In this document: positions 47,026-59,130 of the stretch, piece after piece
Layout: every line of letters begins with the position of its first letter
Numbering within the stretch: the first letter of the stretch is position 1
NCBI GenBank assembly: GCA_035235625.1
Contig: CP141145.1
Span: 4,526,001-4,590,000, forward strand
Source: Saururus chinensis
Taxonomy: Eukaryota > Streptophyta > Magnoliopsida > Piperales > Saururaceae
DNA: 64,000 nt
Direction: 5' to 3'
The notes under the pieces: generated by a model
What the model was told of the DNA's origin: nothing
Seen by the model: the letters and a program-made list of their open reading frames with translations, nothing else
Databases searched by the model: none
Position numbers and translations under genes: made by a program

Positions 47026-47881
47026 GTGTGTGAAGACAATCGCGATGGGCAACAATCAATACTATGGATCTCTACTAGGGGAATAAGATATTGGACTTTG
47101 GCCATACTTACTACTTCCCTATAATACAAAAAGTAAATATGTGTTACAGTGCATTACAATTTACTAACCCACAATTCAAAACCTAACAAGTTACGTATTT
47201 TAAAATTTAAATATCCTATTTACCCCAATGTGTCAAGGGCTCTAGTTTTGCGGAATTGTGTGGCCCCCTATCCAGCATATGCACTTGGACATGAGTGAAG
47301 CATGTATAAACGGGACCCTTATTAATATTACTATCTAATTTATAATCTGTTTTAGAAAACTATAACTCACACACCCCTTTATAACCAGGATGCTGATATT
47401 TGTATTCTTATCTTTTTTATACCAAAATAATAGAGGGATGATAATTGTAACTAGCGCCCCCTTTTATAACCAAGATGCTGATAGTTTTATTTTACTTTTA
47501 TTACACAAAAATAAATGGAAAGAACTACTTTTTTTTAATCAAATAAAAGGTTTAAGTTAGAATTTAATATAAAAAATAAAGTAGATATGATCATTTTTCT
47601 TACAAAACATGCCACCGTGCAACATATCCAGTATGACTACAACGTCATTTTCAGCCTGCTAACCCACTTGTAAGAAGGCCAAGCCTAGGGTTTGGATAAA
47701 TAGTATGGCTACTGACTCTTTTTAGAAGGATAGTAATATTCTTACAATAAAAATATAATTAAAAAATATATATAAGTTTTAGATAAAATTGGGTAAGTGA
47801 GCCTTACACAAAATTTACTTAGGCCTACTTATCTAATTTAATCAAAATTTATATACTAGTATTTTTTGTTATATATTTTTT

Positions 47882-47885
<4 letters not shown>

Positions 47886-47939
<54 letters not shown>
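47886..47939. repeat. (AT)n microsatellite
   Basis: About 27 uninterrupted AT dinucleotides. Confidence 0.97.
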
Positions 47940-47942
<3 letters not shown>

Positions 47943-49490
47943 TTTCCCTCTCAGAACCGCCGTAAAGTTGGTACGTCCACTCCTTTGAGCAGATGTGGAC
48001 ATCATCATCAAATGCTCTGTTGAGAATGATGCACGTTTTTTATTTGGTATGTGTGCTGTATTAAGTTCATACGTTTAATGCTCTATTGAAAGCGTTGTAT
48101 GATTTTGCCCAAGAATGACATTATATGATTTCTGCCCAAGAGTGGTACTGTATGATTTCTGCCGAAGAGTGACATTGACATTATAAGACCCATAATGGTG
48201 GGCAATTGTATGACACTATAAGACCCTTAAAGTGTGGGCAATTGTATAACCCCTTATGTGTGTGTGTTTATGTTTGCGCGCTTAGGTAAGTAGTATCATG
48301 GACCTGCTCTTACCTATTCCTGTACCCCATGAACATTGGTGTGCCTTGCCTTCGGAAAAGTCCATGGCGTTTAGTCACTCCCCGAAGGTAAAGGTGATGC
48401 CCCAGTGATATTATTTTCCATTTAATACTGGAGCTTATTAGTTATAATGAGCTTTAGTGGTCAACAGTATGTGTACGACTATATGAGTGAGTATATGTGT
48501 TCTGAGTAAGAGTATGATTATGAGTATGAGTACAACTGTAAGAGTATGAATATGAGAACGATTATAACACTATGAGTATGAGTACGACTGAAAGAGTATG
48601 AGTATTAGCACGACTGTAAGAGTATGTGTAGGAGCACGACTGTAAGAGTATGTTTCTGAGTAAGAATGTAAGAGTATGATTTTGAGTAAGTTGTATGAGT
48701 AAGTGTATGATTACATGAGTAAGGTCGTACAAGTATGTGTAAGTTATATGAGTAAGTATATAATTATACGAATAAGTTTGTAAGACTCTGATTAAGAGTG
48801 TATGTGTAAGATTAGTTTGATGATATAATTTTGGCATGATGATATGCGTGATTGTATGCGTATGAGCATGATTATGATATGCATGTTTGCTTAATGTTTG
48901 AGTTGCATGAATGCATCTATGTATGGACTTACTGAATTCACTGTTTAAAACTACCATACTGAGTATTTTCCTATTGAGTATAAAAATACTCATTACCCTA
49001 TTTTTTAGCCCCGTTGGTCGAGAGGCTTTTGCAGGTTTGTGATGAAAAGCTCCTGAAGGGGGATACTTGTTTCTATGGTGGATTGATTCCCTTGAACTCA
49101 AGTACATGCTTGACTTACTACGAACATTATTTTGTGCCATGATTTCTTGTATTGGGTGAGATGAGAATTAATTGTTTATGCTTTCTAGACTTGTAATTTA
49201 GATTAGACTATGGATTGTTATAGGACTTGCATTTAGGGATTTTTGGGAGAGATTTATATAGCAATTTATTCATACGTTTGTTTTCGAGTAGCGCATAAGG
49301 ATGTTTGGTTTATCCGTACGATGTTTGATCGAATAAGTAAAAATTTGGATAGGAAAATGATTAATGTGTGATGTTTTAAATTATAAAATTGCTTTTACAG
49401 GTTTTGTATTTATTATTTTTTCTAATTTACAGCTGTTATGTTGCAAAAAAATTTCGTAATTTTTAAAAAAATGTGAGTAAAAATCTCGGG

Positions 49491-50708
49491 TGTTTATGCG
49501 GTTTTTATGCATATTTTTCTTAAATATTTTTTATCAATTTTTTCTAAATATTAGCAAAAAAAGTATAATTTGAAATTTTTTGAGTGATACGAGGTAACTT
49601 ATATATTTAACTTTTTCATAATATGATCTTTATTTTAGGACTAAAAGGGTATTTTTTAATATTATATTAAATTTTCATGTTGGCTAAAAATATTTTATAA
49701 TGTACAATGATGTAGTTTTTGTTACTTATATATTGTTTAAAATAGATAATATAATTAATTTTTAAGATTTTATTTTAATTTATTGAAAAAACCTACTAAG
49801 TCTTTAATTAGATCGGATTAGTAAAAGTGAGTTGGTGCGACTTACTTTTTTAATCTAATATGAGATTGGGTAGGCTTTTAGAAAAGAAAATGAGTAAGAA
49901 TATCATTTTTATTAAAGATAAGGAATTTGTCACCCCTTGTTTTAGTAAGCCTACCTTAGATATACATAGATAGTAACCTTAGATATATATAGATAGTAGA
50001 TATTCACTAATTATGTTAAAAAGGTGAGCCGGCTAAGAGGGAAGCATTTTTAATATTCCCTCTTAATAATGCCCCCAATATAAGGAACACATGAGATCCT
50101 TTGTTATTTGAGATCGATAGTACACATACTAACTTACGTTAGTACCAATGATATCGTTGTATTGGCGCTAGCGTGTTCTTACGAGGTAGTAAAACGTATT
50201 ATCCATAATACATATTGAGGCGCACCTCCATATAAAATTGTTATATATTATGTATGCATTACGAAAATTGCCCGCAATGCCTCCATACATGCAGTGGTGG
50301 GGCACACAATATATGTATGTGTTGCATGTAATTCTCATAATATATATACACATAATATTTAATATTTTTACACATGTGTGCCGTAATTCATATCATAGAT
50401 GGTACGCTTCTTTACCTTGTGACAGTGTATAGTCTTAGGGTAATGAAGCAGACTATCCGTGACATCATGTGTTGAGGTATACACACATATAAAAATGTTA
50501 TATGTAAAATATATATACGTTATAAGAACTGTCTATAATATTATATACTATATATACAAACATTGCGGGGAAGGCCCCCAACATTGTATAACATTGTGAG
50601 CACTTTTAATAACACACCTATAATTAAGTATACCACACTTTCATATTATGCGCCTTTTTACGTGTCTTATATGAACGCGGCTATTTTCCCCCCCAAAATT
50701 TACTCAGG

Positions 50709-50739
<31 letters not shown>

Positions 50740-50870
50740 TTACACACCCCACATAAAATACTGATTTTACTTCCCTACACCCCACCATCAACCTAACATA
50801 TATTTTTACTCAGTACGCCCCTAACCCCATTCGGACTGTGCCCCCCACCTCCTGATGTTGTATTTCCCCC
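49491..50870. other. AT-rich region with MITE remnant and C16/(AC)7 tract
   Basis: No gene seen. 50040-50115 is a half-element related to the foldback family (AATAATGCCCCCAATATAAG). A C16 run followed by (AC)7 lies at 50709-50738. TATATA-rich patches occur at 50330-50550. Confidence 0.5.
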
Positions 50871-51125
50871 TCTCGTCGCGTCTTCTCCATTTCTGTCCAC
50901 TCTCCTCCGGTGAAATCTCTTCTCCTCCCGTGAAATCCCCTCCCCTCCCGGTGAAATCCCCTTTCCTTCAATGAAGTCCCCTCCCCTCCCATATTTTCAT
51001 CTCATCCGGTGAAGTCCCTTCTCCTCCGGTGAAGTGCCCTCCCCTCCCCCTCGCCTTCCTATCTTGTCTCCTCCCCTCCCTCCCGTACTATCTCCTCCCC
51101 TCCCCTCTAGGCCTGTCCTGTCTAT
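50870..51125. repeat. Pyrimidine-rich CTCCCCTCCCGGTGAAATCC repeats
   Basis: Irregular units of about 18-36 bp built from CTCCTCCGGTGAARTCCCYT are repeated across 50895-51040, followed by CTCCCCTCC runs. Non-coding. Confidence 0.75.
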
Positions 51126-51134
51126 TCGCCTCAC

Positions 51135-51480
51135 CTTTTGGACGAGTTTTTGCGGGGAGAGGATATCGTTAAATTGGGAATAATCTTATGGGGACATACA
51201 TCCCCGTATACATGCATTGAATTTGGCGGAGGGTACCCCCCTCGAGACAACCTCCAGAAGATTTTCAAATTTAAAAGCTTCTGGACGAGTTCTTGCGAGG
51301 AGAGGTCACCGACAAATTGGGAATAATTTTACGGGGGCATACATCCTTGTATGAATACATTGAATGTGGCAGGGGGTACCCCCTACTAGACAACTTCCAG
51401 AAGATTTTCGCATCCATTAAACCTTCTAGACGAGTTCTGGCGGGGAGAGGTCACCGACATATTTGGAAGAAATTGATGGG
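51135..51480. repeat. ~145-150-bp direct repeats
   Basis: Three copies, the last partial, start at GGACGAGTTYTTGCGRGGAG (about 51139, 51283, 51431). They share AAATTGGGAATAAT, GGGGRCATACATCC, GGTACCCCC and TCCAGAAGATTTTC. Two of them lie in open frames, but the copies are in different frames and no protein family is recognised. Confidence 0.8.
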
Positions 51481-51489
51481 GACATTTAG

Positions 51490-52193
51490 TCCCAATATAA
51501 ATCAGTTTGTAATGGAATATGGTAGCCCTCGTCACGAGTTCTGGTGGAACGATGCTTTAAAAACTTCGTGCATGTTAAAGCTCAGTTAGCCATGACGCAC
51601 TGTGAATCCAAATTCTAATCGTTGAATGCCCAAAAAATCAATAAAGATGACTTGTTAATCATCCAAATGAAAGATTTTTTTATTTTTGATGGGAAGCAGC
51701 GATTTCTAAGTGCATGCACAAAAATTAGAAGGGACAACCATTACAAGGGAGGAAGATAAGAGAAATACATTTAATCGTTATTATTTTTATACATAGAGAA
51801 ATAATTAAAAGGGATAACCCTTATTGGCAGGGAGAAAGATGAGATGGATATTACCTTGTAGAACTCTCGCACTACAACCTTCTTGCCGCCACCGGCAATA
51901 AGTTTATAAATATTTCTTTTTAAATTAGGTGCCTCGTAAGAAAAAGGTAGGGGGTGCTCCATTTTCTTATTTGGGGCCCGGGAGAGTCTACTTCGCTGCG
52001 TGACGTAACAATGCGCACTGCGCGCGCCGTTGATATGGCAGATGAAGGGCTCGTATGGGCGGTGCTTCCGGCTAAAAGAAAACACAGGGGGGTAGGGGTG
52101 GAGGATTTCTCATCCTCGAATATTTTATCCTATTGCGTACAAAAGCAGTAGAACAAACCCAGCCCATGACTGAGCTCCATCATTTCTACCCCT
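51490..52193 (+). promoter_or_regulatory. Upstream region of the OB-fold gene
   Basis: No gene in this interval. Near the gene, GGGGCCCGGG (51973-51982) and an ACGT-core element TGACGTAA (52001-52008) could be promoter sites of the bZIP/TCP classes. No convincing TATA box was found. Confidence 0.35.
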
Positions 52194-55100
52194 ATGGCCG
52201 CTGCCGCCGCCGCCGCCGCCGCAATGAGAAGCGGCGTGGCGGTCCTCCTCCTCCCTTCTGCAACCTTCACCATAGGGTCTCGCATGCCTTCGACCTTATC
52301 ATCATGGCGCCTCTGTCCGACTGCCATCCACCAATGCAAGTCCCTTTCCCGCCACCCCAGCCGCACCATCACCACCCCTTTCTGCTCCTCCGCCGAAACG
52401 GCAGTCGCCTACGGACCCTCCACCACTTCCGGAGATCAAGATGCCCCTTCCCCGGCCGATCCGGTGAGGGAGGCGGCAGGTGGGCTGGACATCCGGGTTG
52501 GGCGGGTACTCAAGGCCTGGCGGCATCCGGAGGCGGATTCTCTGTATGTGGAGGAGGTTGACGTCGGGGAGACGGAGCCCAGGACCATTTGTAGCGGCCT
52601 CGTGAAGTACATTCCTCTCGATGAGCTGCAAGTAGTGTTCTTCTTATCCCTTATGCTTCTTTTACCAATAGTACTAGAATGGGTGGTGTTTGATGTTTAC
52701 ATTTGCCTTTTAACTTCTCTTTCAATCCTTTTCTGTAGTGATGCTTTTAAAGCTTTGATAGTTACGTAAATTAATTTCCTTGTAATTTCAGTTTTTGAGC
52801 CATTTACTCTGTTTCATCTGTTCTCCCTAATGCTGTTGTTAGTATAGTATAAATGGGTCATGTTGAATTGCCTTGTAATCTTAACTAGTTTACTATGTTT
52901 TACTTGCTATTATCCTCAGTGGTTCCAGTAATCTTGTAATGGGTCCTGTTGAAATTACCATTTAAGTCAATCGTCAACCAGTTTGCCTCTTCTCATAATC
53001 CTTCAGAATGTTGCGATGGGTTGTTCGAGCCACTTCCTTTGTTTCAGCTGTTCTCCATAATGCTACTATTGTTATTATAATGTGTCATGTCGAATTGCAT
53101 TGTAATATCTCAACTGATTTACTATGGTTTACTTGCTACCAGCAGTGGTTCGAATAATCTTGAAGCTTGTTAAAATTACGTTATGATTTAGTGGACTGGT
53201 TCACCTGTTTACCCCTTTCTTAGTCTTGTGAATATTGCTGCTTGGAAAATTTTTGGGTTGTTCAAGTAACTTGCTATGTTTCAACTGTTCTTGATAATGC
53301 TACTGTTGTTATCGTTTAATGGTTTATGTTGAATTCCCTAGTAATATCAATATTCTATCACTTTACCATGTTTCAGCAGTTGTGCACAGTGATTCTGATA
53401 ATGCTATAATGGATCGTGTTGAAATTGCTTATAATGCAGTTGGCTGGCTTTAGACATATTTGGTAGTTCTTCCCTACGTTGTTACTCTAATAATTGAATT
53501 GTTAGTTTGAGTTGTTAAAGTTTCCTTTAGAGTTTAGTGCTCAGCTACTTTGATTTTCTAACATTTTCTGAAAATATTTGTTTCTTTGATACAATATGAT
53601 TCATAAATCCAACATTTCTTAAATTTAGGGCTGATAAACAGCCAAGCTGGCTCATGAGCATTTATTGCTTGACTTGGCTCAGCTCTTCTTTTTTTTTTTG
53701 TATATTTAATATGCCTGTTTCAATGTGATAAAATAATTTCTTAAAATTTATCCTAGGTGTTGTAACTGTTGTTATTATTTTTATGTGAATTTTTTAGTTT
53801 AGTAAAAAATATAATTAGCAAAAAAATTTAATGTATTTCTGAATTTTAATATGTATGATAATTAATATATTAAAAATTTATAATATGACAAATTCAAAAC
53901 ATCTCAACCTGGCTTGCTTCTGAAATACAACTAGCTCGACTCAGGTTGATATAAATCCTACTTAAATGCATCATTTGGCCTGTTTTCTCTAATTTATAAG
54001 TTGACCTGATTCTGAGTATTTTCTCTATTTTAATACTCCCTCCGTCCGATATTAATAGCTCCATTTAATTTTTCAAAATAAACTAATTTTAGTTCATTTT
54101 GAAAAATCAATTGGAGCTATTAATGTGGAACGGGGGGAGTATTTCAACCAAACGAGCAATTTAACTAGACTTAATTGTCCATGCTGCTAAGTTGGCTAAA
54201 ATGTGCTTTCTTAGACTAGCTCCTGTGGGAAGCCCATCAGTTCTTGTTCACCCTTTCGGGAGCTGTCTACTGGAAACTATTGGTTGGCTTAGAGGTTAGG
54301 AAATAGTTCTATGGACGATTTTTGATCTTTATGCATCTAGTCCACCCTTTTATATTCCATCGTTTGTAGAGTAATTATTTCTTTCTGCATTCTGGTGGTA
54401 TGGATACATGTCTCCTGTTTTATCTATTTTATTGCCTCCTCTTCCTTCTTGTTTTCTTATATTCGGGTTTGCTTTTATGTTGACTTCTTAATCTTCTCTA
54501 TTCTATATTGGTCTTTTTGTGGCGTTTCTCTATCACTAAAGAAGGGGACAAAGACATAGCGGTTTTTCACACTAATGTTACACGGTGAGAGCTAGAATCA
54601 ACAAATGGGATGCTTACAAAGCCGAGCTATGCAAAACAAGTTTGTTGATTGGGAGTTTTGTATCATATCTACGGCATGCATAAATTTTAATTAATATCTA
54701 TTTATTCATATTCATTAGAAGGCAAGTGTCCAAAAAAAAAAAGCAATGCAAAATTTTTAGTAGCATCATAAATTGCATTATGTTCAGGCTTGCAAATGTT
54801 AGACCTAAAAATCGGCTAGCATTTCCTATGTTTAAGCCTTTTGGTAGTATGTTGAAGTGGAAGGATTTTGATTAATTAATAATTATATTAATGTCGCTTG
54901 CAGGATCAGAGAGTTGTTGTTCTAGCTAATCTGAAGCCTCGAAACATGCGTGGCATTAAGTCAAATGGAATGCTGATGGCTGCTTCTGATGCATCACATG
55001 AAAATGTCGAACTTCTTTTGCCACCTGAAGGCTCAGCACCTGGTGAAAGAATTTGGTTTGGATCTGAAGAAGAAAGGGAAAATCAAACGGAAGCTGCAAC

Positions 55101-56385
55101 TCCTAATCAGGTACTGTTACATCTGGCATTCATCCTAAACAGTTAGTTTTGTTGTGATCATTTTAGCATTAATGGGAACACGTGTAGAGATGCATGTGTT
55201 GAAGGTGGAAATAATTTGTAACAGAGTAAAAAAGGGGGAGCAGAATCCTGTAGCTGACCCAAATAGTATTATGTCACTCAATTAAATTACAAGGAATTAG
55301 AGTACAGGGATAGGAGAATCCGGATGAAAGGGGAGAAATAAGGAGAAGAATGGGAAAAATAGGGATGAAGAGGAGAAAGAAGAGGAGATTGAGGAAAATC
55401 TGCATATTCAATTAATCAAAGTCTGCGTACAAAGCTTATGGGCTGGATTCCCTATTTATAGTGTTGGTCTCCCTCTTACATTAGTTGAATTCCAATATAA
55501 CTCGGAAATAGACACACTAATTGAAGTAGAAATAACTAATAATCAAGTTCTATCGTAATTCAAGTGCATAGCCCATTCCTGTAATGGAAAAAGGCCATAA
55601 CATAATGATGATGATGGGGAACACGAGGATGTGGAGGAGAAAAGTCTCCTTTATATTTGTTTGCAGCATCTGGAATTCGTTTTTTTCCAATGTGATCTTT
55701 GATCGCCCCATGCCACTACTTAGGATTATAATATAAAAATGTGCACTTAAACAAGGTTGTGATGTATTATCTTATAAATAGATTAACCATCTATGTTATA
55801 CTTGATTTTGTTATGCACTCAATGTTCTTTGTAAAGGTTTGCTTAATCTGTGCATGACACCTACCTGGTTGACCTAGAAAGCCAGCTGTTTAAAGAAAAT
55901 CATCTATTTGACTCTACTAGAAAAAATAGGCCAAGTCTTATAGACACTGCATGGGCTAATTATGTTTATACTAATACAGAATCCTAAAGTCCAGTTAAAA
56001 CCTCCTGGAAACTGGCTGCTTTGTCTTTCCTTTTACATCTGCTTCTTGCTTTGTTGTTCTGTCAATTCTCCATTTCCTTGCATGTATATATGCTTTCACT
56101 GAGATGAAAGTGTTGAATATTTCATGGTGTCTTGTTTTTCAAGTCAACATGCTAAGAAAACTTCATTCATCAACCAAAGAAGTTATCCATGAATTTTTGG
56201 AAGTTTTGAATCTTGCGACGTTTTTGCTTATTCTTATACAGGTTCAGAAGAAAAAGATATGGGAATCTGTGCAACCTCATCTGAAAACTACAGAAACATG
56301 TGTTGCTACCCTTGGAATTCACCCTATGAGGACTTCAGCAGGTGTAGTAGTGTGCAAATCATTGAAGAATGCAAACATATCATGA
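52194..56385 (+). CDS. tRNA-binding OB-fold protein (EMAP-II/Arc1p type), probably organellar
   Basis: Three exons: 52194-52631, 54904-55110 and 56242-56385. Both introns are GT..AG in phase 0, and the joined frame is 262 codons plus TGA. The start is Met then a poly-Ala run coded by GCC repeats. Residues 1-65 are rich in Ser/Arg/Thr with almost no acids, fitting an organelle-targeting leader. The OB-fold starts at about 99: [45 protein letters not shown], then (exon 2) [45 protein letters not shown] and (exon 3) [14 protein letters not shown] and SAGVVV. This is the tRNA-binding module plus EMAP-II-like C-terminal lobe that in relatives (Arc1p, AIMP1, MetRS C-terminus) delivers tRNA to aminoacyl-tRNA synthetases. 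The short form with a leader resembles the Arabidopsis At3g59980-type protein. No lesion seen. The in vivo role in organelles is inferred. Confidence 0.87.
52790..53460. repeat. ~235-bp direct repeats in intron 1 of the OB-fold gene
   Basis: Three diverged copies share TGTTTCARCTGTTCTYSATAATGCT, TGTCGAATTGC.TTGTAAT and ACTATGKTTTACTTGCTA, with CTGTTCT at about 52818, 53047 and 53287. Confidence 0.75.
54036..54139. mobile_element. Stowaway MITE in intron 1 of the OB-fold gene
   Basis: 104 bp, flanked by TA on both sides. The left end CTCCCTCCGTCCGATATTAA and right end CGGGGGGAG are inverted, and ATTAATAGCTCC pairs with GGAGCTATTAAT. These are the known hallmarks of Tc1/mariner-derived Stowaway elements. 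Confidence 0.93.
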
Positions 56386-56479
56386 ACTTACTGGATCACA
56401 TTATGATCAGCTATGACCAGTTCCTTAATTTTTTAAGTTATGTGAGACTGTGTCACCTAGTCTGCATGTTTTCCCGGTG

Positions 56480-57280
56480 ATCCTGATAGCGATTATTGTA
56501 AGTATTTAATTACTTGAGAAATTATACTAGTTTCTTCACCATTAATCCTATTCCTAAACCCTAAATTATTAATCCTATTCTTTTTTTTGTTCTTTTCATT
56601 TTTTTATAGCATATGTTTTTTCATGATTATCTTGGCACTGTAGCCCTTTTGTAGATGTTATTCCTATTTGTAAACTAACTTTCACACAAAAAAGTGTGAG
56701 CCTTATCAATGGATGCATGAGGTAGCTTATTCTCGTTGAGAAATTTTAAGAGGACACTAGGTATAAATCTTCCTGCTGCAAATATTCCAGGAAAGAAAAA
56801 GACAAAAATCTTGCTGCCTTTTGCACTTCCTGTCGTACCTTTCTCAAATCCTCTGACGCCTTATTAATATTTTGTTTTTGAAGTTCAAAGATACTGGCTG
56901 CAAAAGTTGTAGTAGGGTAGTTGCTTCATTGCATTTGTGGCTGAGACTTTGTGAAGGAAGGAATATTGGACAATTTTCACTGTTAAATGTAACTTTGTAG
57001 GTTTCCTTTATTGTTGTTTGTAATGTCTCTTGCAGCCATTAGGAAAGGAGTTGCATTTTATACTATTCTTATATTAGGAAACTATATGCTCTTATTAATT
57101 CTGTTATAATTAGAATTACTACTCTTTAAGATTCTTAGTTGAGTTTAAGCTTTATTTTAATTTAGATTCCTAATTTGAGAAGTTGTAATAGGGAAAGCCT
57201 TAAACTATATAAGTGTTAAGTGTTTAATTACTTGGTCGAAGAAGCCAATTTTTCATATTCCTTAGTTTTTAAACAAAAAT
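56480..57280. other. 3' flank of the OB-fold gene
   Basis: AT-rich. No gene recognised. Confidence 0.45.
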
Positions 57281-57399
57281 GTCACCGAACTCAGACTTAC
57301 ATGATAATTTTGAAAAATTGGACCGAAATACCCATGTCTTAGGGCTTAGGGTTTTATATCATATAAGCTTGTCAAAATGTTGCATTTACCCAGAAATGA

Positions 57400-57555
57400 C
57401 CTATTTGACTGGCGATTTTTAAAGTCTAATTAGTGAGAAGTGAAAATGCAGTAGGTGGATTGGTGATTTTTGAAAATCAACAAGTGAGAAGCGAAAATGT
57501 TGTGGGAGGTTAGAATTTTGTTGTCTTTGATAGGCAATTTTTAAAGTTTCTGCTA
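57400..57555. repeat. ~70-bp imperfect direct repeats
   Basis: GGCGATTTTTAAAGTC..AGTGAGAAGTGAAAATG..GTAGG is followed by GTGATTTTTGAAAATCA..AGTGAGAAGCGAAAATG..GTGGG and a third partial GGCAATTTTTAAAGT. Confidence 0.65.
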
Positions 57556-57769
57556 TGAAGCGAACTTCGGCCGTGAAGTAAAGTTCAGTTCGAGTGTATA
57601 TTCATGCGCCTTCGATAAAGAATTGATCTTTGGTAAAGATTAGTAACCAATCAAAGGGTTAATTTAGAGAGGCTTATCGGCATTAATCGGTCATCGACTT
57701 ACGTGGTAATGACCTAGTTTAGATAAAAATCATATGTTCGTATACATAATTTTTTATATATTGCGTTAT

Positions 57770-59130
57770 AGAATACACGGTAGTTAGTATTTTCATACAC
57801 TTGGTACATTGTTGTGTTGTTAACAATATGATATTGACTGTATCGTATTATTGATAATACAATATATAACATTGAGAAGTCTTATCCTGTATGTGGTATA
57901 CATAACGTGTTATCAATAACATGATATGCGGTAGATGATATTCAATTATTGTGTTATTGTATATAAGAAGATATCATATCATGCAACCGATAACACGATA
58001 TATGAACTTAGCGTGTATTTATATGTTAGTTACATAATGTAAATCAACACGGCTCTTTGATTTTGGTCATGTCCTATTGTTGACATATATATGTATCACT
58101 ATTTTTTGTAGGCGAAGGTTACAAAAATATAGTCAAATGGCAGAAATAGTGAAGGCCTCAAATGATAATTTACAAAAGGGGACCAAGTCTGAGAACTAAC
58201 TATTTCCTTGTTGGAGTTTGACTATCAAAATACCTCAATTGAATTGAGGTTAGGACGTAAGGCAATTATAGAGGAGATTGGTTTTACCAGTATATAATTG
58301 TGATCAAATTATTATCTTCGGATTGCTCTTGGACATTTTAATAGGTAAATGTTGGGATGATTTACAAGAGGTGTTCAACACTCGGGGTAAAATACTACTC
58401 CTTATGGTGGAAAAACTCGCACTAATTATGGGTTGAGGGCGAAAGAAAACCCATTGAAGTTGGACAGTGACAATGGGAAGGCTGCCCAAGGCAAGAGGAA
58501 ATTTTTTAAAAGGTTCTTCGCAGGGAAACAACTAGAGAAGAATCTTATTGAAAAAAATTTGAAGTAGCAGACAACAAGCGTGTTATCTCTAATGAAGACT
58601 TAGCATGATTAGCTATTGTGCCCATGGGGATCGTTGTATTATTCACATATAGCAACAGATCTGTCTCCCCATCTGTGTATGACTTTATCAATGACTTGGT
58701 TGTTGTGATGAGGTATAACTCGGCTAAAGCCATGCACAATATTACTTTAGGCATATCATCAGCCCACCAAAATATTAGAAACAAAGAAGATGAGTGCTCC
58801 GTCATAGTCGATATTCTTATTGGGGCTTCATTTGTGCTATAGGTAAATTTAATATTATCAATTATATGTTTACTTATATGATCGTAGAATTGATAATACG
58901 ATAGCATATTAACATTTTAGGTATATCATCTTATTAATAACATGATTGTGTAATTAATGTAGTTTAGATTACAAGCTAATTTGATTTCTATGTTATTGAT
59001 CACACGCTAGTTAAAATATTGTGTTATTGATAAGACAATAAATTACTATATTGTGTATCTTCAATTACACAATGTGAATATTTCGTGTAAGCAATGACAC
59101 AATTAGTTTAATAAATTTATTATCTATGAT
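57770..59130. repeat. Two clusters of GTTATTGATAAC-like motifs
   Basis: Near-palindromic motifs occur at about 57846 (GTATTATTGATAATAC), 57908 (GTGTTATCAATAACAT), 57987 (CCGATAACACGATA), 58890 (ATTGATAATACGATA), 58930 (TTATTAATAACATG), 58995 (GTTATTGATCACACG) and 59020 (GTGTTATTGATAAGAC). The two clusters flank a 0.8-kb unique segment. No family recognised. Confidence 0.5.

Larger units (their letters stand above)
46107..48007. other. Composite insertion inside LTR copy B
   Basis: This sequence is absent from LTR A at the same place. Its first ~310 bp ends ATCCGGGTCGTGACA (46416), which looks like the 3' end of yet another LTR. Two foldback elements and an AT microsatellite follow. No coding domain was seen and the insertion boundaries lack a clear target duplication, so it may be several events or a rearrangement. 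Confidence 0.55.
44520..49490 (+). mobile_element. Second copy of long LTR A, 5'-truncated and interrupted
   Basis: Similarity to the LTR at 24940-32108 starts around AAAGTTGCCCTACGTCC (44533, compare 26219) and runs through the GCTAG repeat, ATAATTGTACAAGCATAACA (45595, compare 27200), the uninterrupted CGTTGTGAGTTTGAGACC site and GGGCACCAGACG. It breaks at about 46107 and resumes at about 48008 to AAAATCTCGGGTGTTTATG. The first ~1.25 kb of the LTR and a clean terminal ACA are missing. Confidence 0.8.

Noticed and set aside
48562-49140. 192-codon minus-strand open frame
   Set aside because: It lies in the same LTR repeat region as its counterpart in LTR A, and the translation is repeat-derived with no conserved domain.
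57285-58200. Possible TIR element marked by CTCAGACTT at both sides
   Set aside because: Only nine bases match cleanly in inverted orientation. Neighbouring similar words (AATTATCAT) are in the wrong order, and no target duplication was found.
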